Source: Membranihabitans marinus
GTDB lineage: Bacteria; Bacteroidota; Bacteroidia; Chitinophagales; Saprospiraceae
DNA length: 64,000 nt
Assembly: GCF_019802045.1 (NCBI RefSeq)
Contig: NZ_JAHVHU010000002.1
Coordinates: 434,001 to 498,000, forward strand
Direction: 5' to 3'
The notes beneath the pieces were generated by a model. It searched no databases, was not told the DNA's origin, and saw only the letters and a program-made list of their open reading frames with translations. Below are positions 17,329 through 26,618 of this stretch, piece by piece. The translations under genes were made by a program, and so were the position numbers. How positions within the stretch are numbered: position 1 is the first letter of the stretch; each line of letters opens with the position of its first letter.

Positions 17329-17467
17329 CATGTTGCCAGTTGAACATGATAAATCTACTAAGCCAGATAATCGGCTAAATGGTTCGGAAAGGCAATTATT
17401 ATTACCTATGGACAAGGTGATCGGATAGCAATTCGCTACAATTTTTATCGTTACTAATCAAAAAAAT

Positions 17468-18916
17468 ATGACCGGAGTTTCTATTCGCAGGGGTTTTATT
17501 TTGATCTTCCTATGTGCCACCACATTGGTGCAAGGGCAGCTGATTACTGTCGATACCTCGGTGACCTTTCAAACCATCCAGGGGTGGGAGTGCGGTACAG
17601 AACTCGCTGTGATGCCGGATGAAAACATCGGCACCGACACGGCCATCCAATACGTGAAAGACGAGGTGGCACAGTTAATGGTAGACTCCATGGGCGTCAC
17701 ACGGGTACGATTGGAGGTTCGATCCGGGTCGGAAAATCCCCGGGACACCTGGCAAGAGCTGATGAATGGGCAAATAGATTACGAAGACTGGCAAGGACTG
17801 CGGTATTCGGCCGTAAATGACAATGCCACCCCGGCCTCTTTAAACTGGAATGGGTTTCATTTTTCTGAACTGGATGTGAAAATACATAATGCGGTGTTGC
17901 CATTGTTAAAGCAGTTGGAAAAAAATGGAGGTGAATTGTATGTGAACCTGTGTTATGTCTCTTTTCTGGAGGACCATCAGGTGGAGGGGTTTCTTCATCG
18001 GGATCCGAATGAATATGCTGAGTTTATGTTGGCTGTTTTTCAGCACATGGAACGTACTTTTGGTTTTGTGCCTGATGGGGTCGAGGTGATCCTGGAACCG
18101 GGCCTGGCCCAATTCGGAGATGGTAGAATAGTAGGCGAATGCATGGTGGCAGCCGGCGAAGTTCTTGAAAAACATGGTTATGCCCCGGAATTTATAGCAC
18201 CGTCATCGACCAATCTGATTGCAGCTGCTTCACCCAATATGGTCGGTCGATTCCTCGATGTAGATGGCGTGGAAAAGTATTGGTCCGAATATTCGTATCA
18301 TGCCTATGGTGGGCGGACGGAGGAAAATTTGATCAAAATAGCTGATATTGCGGCTCGCTATGATGTCCGAACCGCCATGCTGGAATGGTGGAATCCGGGA
18401 AATACCTTCTTCAGATTGCATGCGGACTTGACCAAAGGAAACAACAGTGCGTGGGAGTTTCGATTTTCGCCGCTTGCACCGGCCTCAACGCAATATGGAA
18501 ATTTTGCCATAGATTGGAATGGGAAGGACGACTATCAAATCGATATGCGATCCCATACGAAATACATCAGTGAATACTTTCGGGCGATCCGGCCGGGAGC
18601 TGTGCGAGTTTCTGCTGTGTCAGATCAGGAGGTCGCTAATCCAGTCACTTTTGTCAATCCGGATGGAAGGTTAGTGCTGATTATAGCCATGACTCAAAAA
18701 GGAAAGGTGCGTGTAAAGAACCTGCCTCCGGGACGCTATGCTGTCACGTATACCACGGGGAATGGATATGCCGAACCCATCGAATACCGCCATCGGTTTT
18801 CCACGCCCACGATTCGAGCCGGAAAATTACTCCGAGCTTCTATTCCTGACCAGGGGTTGATTGTCATCAGCCAAGAACCAGCCTGGTCATCAACAGAGGA
18901 TTCAGGGCGCAAATGA
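17468..18916 (+). CDS. GH30-like glycoside hydrolase, secreted
   Basis: A 482-residue exported (beta/alpha)8 glycosidase with a C-terminal beta-sandwich, signal peptide ending at about residue 23 (TLVQGQ). The start of the mature protein (VTFQTIQGWECGTEL) is the N-terminal strand seen in clan GH-A family 30 and relatives. The likely acid/base is Glu210 in VILEPG and the nucleophile Glu306 in AMLEWW, spaced as in retaining GH30 enzymes. The C-terminal segment from about residue 370 (RPGAVRVSA, NPDGRLVLIIAM) forms the side beta-domain. It is a single-gene unit between DUF488 and DUF1080. The subfamily and linkage specificity cannot be assigned; GH30 is preferred over GH5 or GH39 but not certain. 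Confidence 0.72.
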   Translation: MTGVSIRRGFILIFLCATTLVQGQLITVDTSVTFQTIQGWECGTELAVMPDENIGTDTAIQYVKDEVAQLMVDSMGVTRVRLEVRSGSENPRDTWQELMNGQIDYEDWQGLRYSAVNDNATPASLNWNGFHFSELDVKIHNAVLPLLKQLEKNGGELYVNLCYVSFLEDHQVEGFLHRDPNEYAEFMLAVFQHMERTFGFVPDGVEVILEPGLAQFGDGRIVGECMVAAGEVLEKHGYAPEFIAPSSTNLIAAASPNMVGRFLDVDGVEKYWSEYSYHAYGGRTEENLIKIADIAARYDVRTAMLEWWNPGNTFFRLHADLTKGNNSAWEFRFSPLAPASTQYGNFAIDWNGKDDYQIDMRSHTKYISEYFRAIRPGAVRVSAVSDQEVANPVTFVNPDGRLVLIIAMTQKGKVRVKNLPPGRYAVTYTTGNGYAEPIEYRHRFSTPTIRAGKLLRASIPDQGLIVISQEPAWSSTEDSGRK

Positions 18917-18995
18917 TCTGTATCAATGCGGTCGAAAGATTATTGCTCATGTGCTGGAAAGTGAATAAGATTAAGGCGTTTGTCCGAATATTCCG

Positions 18996-19003
18996 TAAAT
19001 TTG
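18996..19003 (+). promoter_or_regulatory. Possible -7 promoter element of the DUF1080 gene
   Basis: TAAATTTG matches the Bacteroidota -7 consensus TAnnTTTG and lies 35 nt ahead of the ATG at 19038. No -33 TTTG is seen at the right distance, so support is partial. Confidence 0.4.
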
Positions 19004-19037
19004 ACAAATACAATACAATCCAAGTAAACACAAAGTT

Positions 19038-20027
19038 ATGAGCCACTCTATATTTTTAGTTACAATGATTCTTTGTTTGACGAGTGTGATTTTTAATAAT
19101 GCCTATGGTCAGGATGCCACCCTGTCCGAGGGAAATCCTGCGACGCAGGTTGTCCCCGAAGAAGCAGAACCTTTTCTTGGACGTTGGGATTTGACATTGA
19201 ATGATGGAGGACAGGAGAAGCCATCCTGGCTGGAGATGAAACTGTCCGGGTATGCTACCTTGGTAGGTCGCTATGTCGGTGCAACCGGAAGTGCACGCCC
19301 GGTATCTTACATACTTTTGAATAACGGTAAATTTTCATTTTCTATACCCCCACAATGGGAAGGTGGCGAAGGATTTATCAAAGTGGAAGGACATCTGAAA
19401 GATGGTAAGTTGAAAGGGGAAGTCACCTCAAACAAAGGGGAGGTGATTCCATTCACCGGTGTGAAAGCACCTTACCTGGTTCGGGAAACAGCGCCTGTGT
19501 GGGGTGAATCGATTGATTTATTCAATGGAAAAAATATGGATGGTTGGTCCCCCACTTCCAGAGGGAGTCATTGGGAAGTGGTCAATGGAATATTAACCAA
19601 CACAAAACCCGGTGCCAATTTGGTTTCAGATCGTAAGTTTGATGACTTTAAGCTCGAAGTGGAGTTCAAATACCCGGAAGGGAGTAACAGTGGAATTTAC
19701 CTTCGGGGCCGGTATGAAGTTCAGATCGAAGACAGCCCGCTGGACAGGCATCCTTCCAGTATTTATTTTGGAGGGGTTTATGGTTTTTTATCACCCAATG
19801 AAATGGCTGCACTTGGTCCGGATCAGTGGCAAAAAATGGAGATCACCTTGGTGGGTCGACTGGTTACTATAAAAATCAATGGAAAGTCGATTATCACTCG
19901 CCAGGAAATCCCCGGTATCACTGGCGGGGCATTGGATAGTCATGAAGGAGAACCTGGTCCTATATATATCCAGGGGGATCATGGTGCTATCGAATTCCGG
20001 ACTATAAAAATTACACCGGCAAAATAA
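19038..20027 (+). CDS. DUF1080 (3-keto-disaccharide hydrolase) protein
   Basis: A 329-residue secreted protein. The signal peptide ends near residue 25 (NNAYGQ). An N-terminal domain (~45-150; LGRWDLTLNDGG, SYILLNNGKFSFSIP) precedes the DUF1080 concanavalin-like fold (~157-328), with the family opening SIDLFNGKNMDGW, then HWEVVNGILTN, FKYPEGSNSGIYLRGRYEVQI and the closing GPIYIQGDHGAIEFRTIKI. The two-domain layout, with a lipocalin-like front part, is common in Bacteroidota. Relatives cleave 3-keto-glycosides or bind glycans. It is the second DUF1080 protein in the window; the fragment at 2-295 is the other. It is followed by a convergent TspO-like gene. Confidence 0.92.
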   Translation: MSHSIFLVTMILCLTSVIFNNAYGQDATLSEGNPATQVVPEEAEPFLGRWDLTLNDGGQEKPSWLEMKLSGYATLVGRYVGATGSARPVSYILLNNGKFSFSIPPQWEGGEGFIKVEGHLKDGKLKGEVTSNKGEVIPFTGVKAPYLVRETAPVWGESIDLFNGKNMDGWSPTSRGSHWEVVNGILTNTKPGANLVSDRKFDDFKLEVEFKYPEGSNSGIYLRGRYEVQIEDSPLDRHPSSIYFGGVYGFLSPNEMAALGPDQWQKMEITLVGRLVTIKINGKSIITRQEIPGITGGALDSHEGEPGPIYIQGDHGAIEFRTIKITPAK

Positions 20028-20132
20028 GAATGCAACCCAAGCTTCCTGCATTTGTATGTATGGTTTGTCCGGCTTTATGCGGAAAAAGCTCGCAGACGTC
20101 TTACGTATAAAAGCACAGTTTATTTTTTTGAA

Positions 20133-20930
20133 TTACCTGATTTCACCATTCCAAAGTTTAGTCACAGGGTTCGTGTCAAAATTTCTATACGCCTGAAGAC
20201 TTATCAGGATGAAAAGAACGATAGCGGATCCAATCGCCGTGTATTGAATGGAAAGATTCGTGCCCCAGTTTGCCACGGCAATTCCGATCAATGACCATAC
20301 ACCGACGGTAGCAAACTCCCGCAAATTTCTGGTACGAATAGCCATTGTATTAATCAGCACAGCCGCGAGAATCATGATGATGGTCCAGACTTCTGGTTGA
20401 ACACCCCATCCACCCCAATTTATTTTGACAAGATACGCGGCAATATTCACTATGGTAGCTACGGTAATCCAGCCGGTATACACTACAAACGGCCACCACA
20501 AGAAAGCGATGACAGATAAGGGCGCATCATAGAGCTCCATCTGATTGTGGATGATAATTTGGATCAGTGAATAGAGCAAAATCAGCATAACAATCACACT
20601 GATCAAGGTGTATCCATAAAGCCAGGTGACAATCCAGCCTATATTGGCCAGGCAGCTCAGAACAAACCATCCACCCACTTTAAGAACAAAGTCATCTTTG
20701 GCATTCGGGTAAATAAGGCTTCTTGACTGGTAGATCACAAAACCCGCTAAAAGTAAATAAATCACACCCCAAATGGCAAAAGTATAACCAGCTGGCGTAA
20801 TAAGACTTTGGTTTTGGCGAGAGACTTCAGCTATGGTTTGATGATTAAAAAATCCGGTGTTCGACAAGTAGTTGACAATGAGCATCAGAACGAAGGCAAT
20901 ACTATTGGCAATCTGTAAAGTCTTTTTCAT
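20133..20930 (-). CDS. TspO/MBR-like tryptophan-rich membrane protein
   Basis: A 265-residue integral membrane protein with about eight hydrophobic segments and many Trp residues. Motifs such as ITPAGYTFAIWGVIYLLL, CLANIGWIVTWLYG, FLWWPFVVYTGWITVATI and VANWGT match the long 'tryptophan-rich sensory protein' group related to TspO/MBR, which is about 100 residues longer than classical five-helix TspO. Such proteins are linked to tetrapyrrole or carotenoid binding and light/oxygen response in some bacteria; a role here is not shown. It is divergent from the beta-helix gene with only 51 nt between start codons, so the two share a regulatory region. Confidence 0.8.
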   Translation of the reverse strand: MKKTLQIANSIAFVLMLIVNYLSNTGFFNHQTIAEVSRQNQSLITPAGYTFAIWGVIYLLLAGFVIYQSRSLIYPNAKDDFVLKVGGWFVLSCLANIGWIVTWLYGYTLISVIVMLILLYSLIQIIIHNQMELYDAPLSVIAFLWWPFVVYTGWITVATIVNIAAYLVKINWGGWGVQPEVWTIIMILAAVLINTMAIRTRNLREFATVGVWSLIGIAVANWGTNLSIQYTAIGSAIVLFILISLQAYRNFDTNPVTKLWNGEIR

Positions 20931-20981
20931 ATGTGATAAATATAACTTATTTTCAGCGTCATTACTAAAAAAGTTATCTTT

Positions 20982-23333
20982 ATGGAGCGACGAAAAATGT
21001 TAAATTTGATTGGGTTAGGTGGTGTATTAACCTGGCCCGGAACCGCACAGGCTGTAGAAAATGTCGCTCCTAAAACAACCGGCATTCGGCATTTTGCAAC
21101 CTTTACCCAAATGCTGAAGGATAAAAAATTGAGATCTGGTGACCTGGTCACCACCTTAGGATATCACCAAGTGGATGACGGGGGGAGTGCGCAGTATAAG
21201 ATAAACCATTTCGACGCTGTTCCTGATACCTCAGATTTGCCAGCCGGGACGTTTCAACTTCAGAATAAATTGGTGGCGCAATTGATCAACGTCAAATCTG
21301 TCAACTATGCTGTTTTTGGTGCCCGTGGGGATGGAGAAACTCAAGACGGAAATGCCATATTGGCCGCCCATCAGTACGCCAATGCACACAATCTTCCGGT
21401 ACATAATTTGTCCGGGGCATACCGGATAGGGGGGATGCGGAATATTCCCGTCGAAACGAGTGTGCAATGGGGACACAGTGTGTTTTATATAGATGAAAAA
21501 CGCAACACCAGTAAGCCGGTGTTTCATGTGCGAAGTAAGTATGAACCGGTGACCATAGAATCAGGGAGTCCAGCAGGACGAAGTGTGGTTGAGAATCTGA
21601 GACCGGGCGTGCAGGTTATCCCCGAACTGGCCGATTATAAAAATCACTTGATTCACCTGCGTGATGATAAAGACCGGATTGCTTTTCGAGCGGGCGCAAA
21701 CTACAGTAAGAGTGGCCGGCCGCGGGAAGAATTGGTCTATGTCAGCCAGGAAGGAAGAATTCTGGGCGATGTTGCGTGGTCATTTAAATCTACGGTAACC
21801 ATCACAGCCTATCCGGCGGAGGATTCTTATCTGATCGTAGAAGGCGGAACCTTTTATCTTTCCGGCGAAAGCCCTGTGGATCCACCATCCTCTTATACGC
21901 ACAATGGCATCCTGGTGACCCGGAGCCGGACACGAATCAACAATCAGTGGATGGGAATCGAAACGGGGCGGAGTGATGACTCGCTCATCGCACAGAGTGG
22001 GTTTTATTATTTCAGTAAAGCTTATGATGTTCAGCTCAATGACATTCGGTTAATTCCCAGAGAGCAGAACAGGCCGGGAGAAGACCGGGATGTCCCCCAC
22101 GGAACCTATGGTATTGGCGGAAATGGCGTGTTGGAATTTTCGATGACCGGAGTGGTTGCCGAAGGGACAGGTACGCACTGGGGCGTTCTCGGAACCAATA
22201 TGATGAAAAATGTAACTTTGAAAGATTGCCGGATCAACCGATTTGATGTGCATTTCCATCTGTGGAATCTGACCATACGGGATACCGATATTGGGTACCG
22301 GGGGCTAACGGTGACAGGGGGTGGACGTCTGCATATAGAAAATACGTCTTGCTATCAGCATCAATTCGTGAATTTCCGAAGAGATTACGGGGCCAAGTGG
22401 GATGGTGATATTTATATATCAAATTGTACCTTGAAACCGCCTTCCAGTCGTGAAAGTACGGTGCTTTATTTTGTGGCCAGTGATTTTGAGTATGGATATC
22501 CCATTGGTATGGCACGAAGTATAACAGTCAAAGACTTTCTCGTGGACTATAGCAGTACCCCCGAAAATGACGCTAGTTGCTGGTTGATTAAAACCGCACC
22601 ATTTTCGATCACCAGCTCTCAAGAGCGTTTGTTTTTCCCGGCCAGCGTGCGCTTTCAACACATACGGGTAACCGGTCGGCAAAAAGGTGTTCGGGTGGCT
22701 TATTTGAAGAATCCATCCGGTTTCTATGTGGAGCAGAAGGGCCACTATGATGGGGATCGATTGCACGCCAATTCGCATTGGGAACTGGATCATGTCGATC
22801 TGGAGTCTCCGGATGCCGGGAAAGATCCATTCCTGCAGGCCCATATAATGTTCGACAATCAGGATGTAAAAAATGGAACTGGGGACAATCACGCACCCTA
22901 TTTCAATATGGTAATCCGAAATTGTCGTCACTTGATTGCCGATTTATCTGGTGCACCAATGCAGCTACTTATAGAAGATAGTACCGTTCATTATTTACGG
23001 ATGAGTGATGGGTCACCAGCCAAAGGACAGATCCACTTTAATCGATGTAGTTTCGTCCCGCTCAATGCTAATGATCAGGGTACCTCCCTATTTGAACTGG
23101 ATGCTACTTTGGGAACGACCTTAACGAATTGCGTCATCCATTTGCCCCTCAATAGCACGGATTTGGAGGTTGATCGCTTTTCTGTAATTCCGTTTATTGA
23201 AATCAATAAATCGGTGAAGTACAACCATGTAAATACCCGATTGAGCAACAGTTTTATGCAGTTTCTTGAAAAACATGAAATTCAGCTTAATGAGGCATTT
23301 AAAAAGGACTTGATGCTTCACTCCAGTAGGTAG
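20982..23333 (+). CDS. Large right-handed beta-helix (pectate-lyase-like) exported protein
   Basis: A 783-residue exported protein with a short Tat-like leader (MERRKMLNLIGLGG, cleavage near TAQA). The next ~100 residues (LRSGDLVTTLGYHQVDDGGSA, then NYAVFGARGDGETQDGNAIL) are the N-terminal cap found in tailspike-like and glycan-depolymerising beta-helix proteins. The rest shows repeated short strands with N and H ladders (LKDCRIN, IENTSCYQ, ISNCTLK, IRNCRHL, IEDSTVH, FNRCSF), which indicate a parallel beta-helix. It could be a polysaccharide lyase or hydrolase, or a binding protein. I cannot identify catalytic residues or a CAZy family. The N-terminus is unambiguous because the divergent TspO-like gene begins 51 nt upstream. 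Confidence 0.7.
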   Translation: MERRKMLNLIGLGGVLTWPGTAQAVENVAPKTTGIRHFATFTQMLKDKKLRSGDLVTTLGYHQVDDGGSAQYKINHFDAVPDTSDLPAGTFQLQNKLVAQLINVKSVNYAVFGARGDGETQDGNAILAAHQYANAHNLPVHNLSGAYRIGGMRNIPVETSVQWGHSVFYIDEKRNTSKPVFHVRSKYEPVTIESGSPAGRSVVENLRPGVQVIPELADYKNHLIHLRDDKDRIAFRAGANYSKSGRPREELVYVSQEGRILGDVAWSFKSTVTITAYPAEDSYLIVEGGTFYLSGESPVDPPSSYTHNGILVTRSRTRINNQWMGIETGRSDDSLIAQSGFYYFSKAYDVQLNDIRLIPREQNRPGEDRDVPHGTYGIGGNGVLEFSMTGVVAEGTGTHWGVLGTNMMKNVTLKDCRINRFDVHFHLWNLTIRDTDIGYRGLTVTGGGRLHIENTSCYQHQFVNFRRDYGAKWDGDIYISNCTLKPPSSRESTVLYFVASDFEYGYPIGMARSITVKDFLVDYSSTPENDASCWLIKTAPFSITSSQERLFFPASVRFQHIRVTGRQKGVRVAYLKNPSGFYVEQKGHYDGDRLHANSHWELDHVDLESPDAGKDPFLQAHIMFDNQDVKNGTGDNHAPYFNMVIRNCRHLIADLSGAPMQLLIEDSTVHYLRMSDGSPAKGQIHFNRCSFVPLNANDQGTSLFELDATLGTTLTNCVIHLPLNSTDLEVDRFSVIPFIEINKSVKYNHVNTRLSNSFMQFLEKHEIQLNEAFKKDLMLHSSR

Positions 23334-23684
23334 GTAAATAAAATGAAATATAGGTGGAGTTATTTGATTTGCATTAGGAATGGGGATGAAATAAAATATC
23401 AGGAATTGCCGACGCTATTTTGTGCATTAACGAGGCGAAAAACGTAGCTATCCCCAACGGGTTGGGGACAGCGAGGCTTTTTAACGAAGTGAATGCGCAA
23501 AATAGCAAGTCAAAACTGATAGGTTATTCCGTACCTATTCCTTAGGATTGTAAGCCATCCTACGTGCTTCTACAAGGCGAGGTGACTTCCACTATTTTTA
23601 AATCCTTATAAAAGATGGCAGGATTTATTTGACCCCTAAAACCTAGCTCCTAAAACGAAGCGTCCTAATACCTCATACCTATCT
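23334..23684. other. Intergenic region carrying a 93-nt palindrome
   Basis: A 351-nt gap between convergent genes (beta-helix and M56 protein). Apart from the palindrome at 23414-23506 I see no gene or promoter. The last part is rich in short degenerate repeats of the CCTAAAAC/CCTAATACC kind. Confidence 0.6.
23414..23506. repeat. Imperfect 93-nt inverted repeat (REP/MITE-like)
   Basis: Two arms, 23414-23458 and 23461-23506. They match at the outside (GCTATTTTG-GCATT with one mismatch) and at the centre (TCCCCAAC / GTTGGGGA around a 2-nt loop); the middle of the arms is only partly paired. In RNA or single-stranded DNA this would form a long cruciform/hairpin. Location between convergent genes fits a repetitive extragenic palindrome or a miniature mobile element. 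Copy number in the genome is unknown. Confidence 0.8.
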
Positions 23685-26618
23685 CTACTCTTTCACAAAC
23701 GCCTTTGCTACCACTTTACGACCCGATGTTATTTTTAAATAATACACGCCGGAATGTAGTGATGAAATATCCAATACGGTGTGGATTTGGCCATTGCTTT
23801 GCAATTCTTTCTTCGATTGCAGGGATCCTTTGACATCGAGCACTTCCAGCTGGTAATCGCCGGATGGTCCTTCGAAATCCACCGATAGTTCATTGATTGC
23901 CGGGTTGGGGTATAGATTGAAATTTTGCAAGTTCAGCGTTGCTTCAGCAGATTTCATCACTGGGTCTTTTGTCGTGAGAATGATCACGCCGTTTTTTCCC
24001 TGATCACCGTATTTTTCGATGGCTACCTCTCCTTTTAATACACTGATGGATTCAATATTATCCGGATCAACATGTTTCAGGTTCCGGCTATCATCTGCCC
24101 GGCCGATAATGTAGCCATCCAGTACGATCAAAGCTGCTGCCTCACCAGCCGGAATTATGTTGAGACCCTTCCTGTTGCTCTTATCCTCAGTCTCAGTCTC
24201 AACTTTAGCCTTAGTCTTTGATTCGCCATACCCCACTACGGTGATTTCATCCAGTACGTTCGGCATTTTTTGTTTGGAATCCGGATCTTTCTTTTGAGCT
24301 TTTGATGCTGCCTCTGATAAGGCTACCACCACGATTTCAGAAAGCGGATTCACCGCTCTGTCTATATCGAGCTTCTCGACTTTTGTGGTAACATTATCAC
24401 CCTTCAACTGAAAGGAGACCGGGAGCGTCATTTCAAAATCGACGGGCTTACCATCTTTTATGGCCGGCGTCCATTTTCCCTGGCTGTTCATATTCACGAG
24501 AAGTCGTTCTACTTCGTCTCCGAGCCGGGCTCCGAGATCCCGGATGATATGTACTTCATCGACAGTCCCATCCTTCGTTATCGTAAAAGTAGCTATCACT
24601 TGACCTTGTATATTGTTTTTTCGTGCTATAGCCGGATACCCAATATTTTCGTACAGATATTCGAGGAACTTTTTCTCGGCACATTGTACTTTCTTACTCA
24701 GGGGCCCGGTTAGTTCTTCGCAACCCGGAAAACGAGGCGGAGATTCGACTAAATTTCCCTGATCTGCCTTCACATTATCGCCCAATGCTGAACCTAATGT
24801 CACCACCGGAAATTGAACAATCGAATTGCTCAAGGTAGGACTTCCAACGGGCAAGATCATTGTATAGGAACCTTTCTGCGATGAAAAGACCAGTTCGTCA
24901 TTTTTATCAGCCCCCATAAGCCGGTATTCCCCGTTGAAATCTGTGACGGTTCCGGTTTGAGTTCCTTTAATAATTATGGTCGCACCGGCGAGCGGCTTTC
25001 CTTCTTCGTCGACGACTTTCCCGACAATGGTTTTAAAACCACGACGGATCTTATCGGGGTTGTTGTCAGCCCACTGCCGGGTTTTAATGTCAATAATGTG
25101 AACATCATTATTGATCTTGTATTTTTTCTTAGTGGTTTCATTGTTAACAGTAGATATCCTATAAATCTGGTCGGCCTCAATATGATCAGAAACAGTGGAA
25201 GCTTTTATTTTTCCGATGGCTTGTTCATCGATCGTGAGGAATATCTGGTCCATTTGCTCTGAAATAATGTCCAGGTAATTTTTATCAGGATAGGTTCTTG
25301 TGGTGGTGATGCTTGGTCTTTCACCGAGCCAGTGCTCTTTGGAGAACCCGTATTTTATCATTACCTCCTTGCCTTGCCGTAACGCAGAAGGAAGTCCCCT
25401 TTTCCGGCCTTCGGACATCTGGAGTGCACCAATCGCTTCTTTCCCAATTTTAGAATGAGATGAAGTCATTAATTTCGCATTGGAAAATGTGCCGTTATTT
25501 TCTAATGAAAAATGGATGATGGCTACCTCCTGATCTGCTGGTGCTGCTCCAGAATGCCCCATTCGCGAATACCGGTATTCAATTCGGGGTTTTGAACCGG
25601 TGCTTTTTAATCGTCTAAATATGCCTATCATTTTTCTTATATCCGGTGTGTCCGTGTTCTCGTCATTCGTTAACAGCATCAAATCGAGCTGGACGTTGTT
25701 TTCTGGAAATGTATCAGTGGACACGCTGTTCAACGGATCAGGGAGAATGTCCTTATTTACAAAAGAGAATACCAAGGCGGCCAGTGCGATAATTGGGATG
25801 GCGATTAAATATTTGAGCATGGCAGTGCGGGTGGAAGGTTTGCGGGTCATCATTTTGAATCTGTTTTTAAGCTGTGAGTAAAAAAAATGGTTGGCGAGAG
25901 CGAGTTGAAGGTCGGAGTTGGCCTGATTCAAGAGGAGTTGTCCATAAGCTCTTTTACTGCCGATCACGCAGGCCGCTGCATCGGCTTCGTATTCATGAAC
26001 TTCTTTGATTTCTTTTCGATAGATATAGATCAATGGGTGGAACCAAAAGAGAATGCATAGCACTTCAATAAATAGTATATCGAGGCTGTGCATGGCGGAT
26101 ACATGTCGAGCTTCGTGTGCCAATATCCGTTCTTTTTCACTGGATTCATGGTAGAGTTCATGAGACCAATACACTGCATTCAAAAATGAAAAGGGCATAT
26201 GAATGCGATTGGTCAATATAAGTTGATAGCCCTTTTCGTTTGAGATCTCCGCTCCTTTTTTCAGCGATAATATTTCAAAAACGGCTTTGATAAGTTTAAC
26301 TGTTGTAATCGCCACGCCCAGTGAATAGATTCCGGTCAGGATCAGGTACCACAAAGGCGTCGTGTCTGAAGTGGCCACGTACAAATCCAGTTGATGGACC
26401 TGGGTTTGTGCCGGAGCCACGTAGATGTGGCCGATACTTTCTGCCTCATGAGTGATCAAGGTTGTCCAGTCGATGACAGGGAGAATTATGCCCAGCACGA
26501 GTCCACCGAGAAGAAACCATCTGTTGTATTCAAAAAAAGTCTCCCTTTTCAGAAAGATGTAATATACCCCAAAAAGGATGGTCCAGCAGATGGTTAATTG
26601 GGTCAGGTAGGTGATCAT
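23685..26618 (-). CDS. M56 (BlaR1-like) metallopeptidase fused to CPD-reg, TonB, plug and T9SS-tail domains
   Basis: A 977-residue mosaic protein. From the chosen start (ATG at 26618, opening ITYLTQLTICWTILFGVYY): M56 membrane peptidase domain ~1-290 with HEARH at 168-172, a downstream EYEAD and four to five membrane helices; periplasmic linker; CarboxypepD_reg-like domain ~530-605 (GKVVDEEGKPLAGATIIIKG); TonB C-terminal domain ~645-740 (IGYPAIARKNNIQGQVIATF); TonB-box-like EIVVVALSE and EITVVGYG; SusC-plug-like segment ~825-885 (IESISVLKGEVAIEKYG, KNGVIILTTK); and a T9SS type A-like sorting tail ~900-977 (FNLYPNPAINELSVDF, GVYYLKI). No BlaI-type repressor gene adjoins it. A longer start at 26666 is less likely because a -7 element overlaps it. 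Confidence 0.88.
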   Translation of the reverse strand: MITYLTQLTICWTILFGVYYIFLKRETFFEYNRWFLLGGLVLGIILPVIDWTTLITHEAESIGHIYVAPAQTQVHQLDLYVATSDTTPLWYLILTGIYSLGVAITTVKLIKAVFEILSLKKGAEISNEKGYQLILTNRIHMPFSFLNAVYWSHELYHESSEKERILAHEARHVSAMHSLDILFIEVLCILFWFHPLIYIYRKEIKEVHEYEADAAACVIGSKRAYGQLLLNQANSDLQLALANHFFYSQLKNRFKMMTRKPSTRTAMLKYLIAIPIIALAALVFSFVNKDILPDPLNSVSTDTFPENNVQLDLMLLTNDENTDTPDIRKMIGIFRRLKSTGSKPRIEYRYSRMGHSGAAPADQEVAIIHFSLENNGTFSNAKLMTSSHSKIGKEAIGALQMSEGRKRGLPSALRQGKEVMIKYGFSKEHWLGERPSITTTRTYPDKNYLDIISEQMDQIFLTIDEQAIGKIKASTVSDHIEADQIYRISTVNNETTKKKYKINNDVHIIDIKTRQWADNNPDKIRRGFKTIVGKVVDEEGKPLAGATIIIKGTQTGTVTDFNGEYRLMGADKNDELVFSSQKGSYTMILPVGSPTLSNSIVQFPVVTLGSALGDNVKADQGNLVESPPRFPGCEELTGPLSKKVQCAEKKFLEYLYENIGYPAIARKNNIQGQVIATFTITKDGTVDEVHIIRDLGARLGDEVERLLVNMNSQGKWTPAIKDGKPVDFEMTLPVSFQLKGDNVTTKVEKLDIDRAVNPLSEIVVVALSEAASKAQKKDPDSKQKMPNVLDEITVVGYGESKTKAKVETETEDKSNRKGLNIIPAGEAAALIVLDGYIIGRADDSRNLKHVDPDNIESISVLKGEVAIEKYGDQGKNGVIILTTKDPVMKSAEATLNLQNFNLYPNPAINELSVDFEGPSGDYQLEVLDVKGSLQSKKELQSNGQIHTVLDISSLHSGVYYLKITSGRKVVAKAFVKE

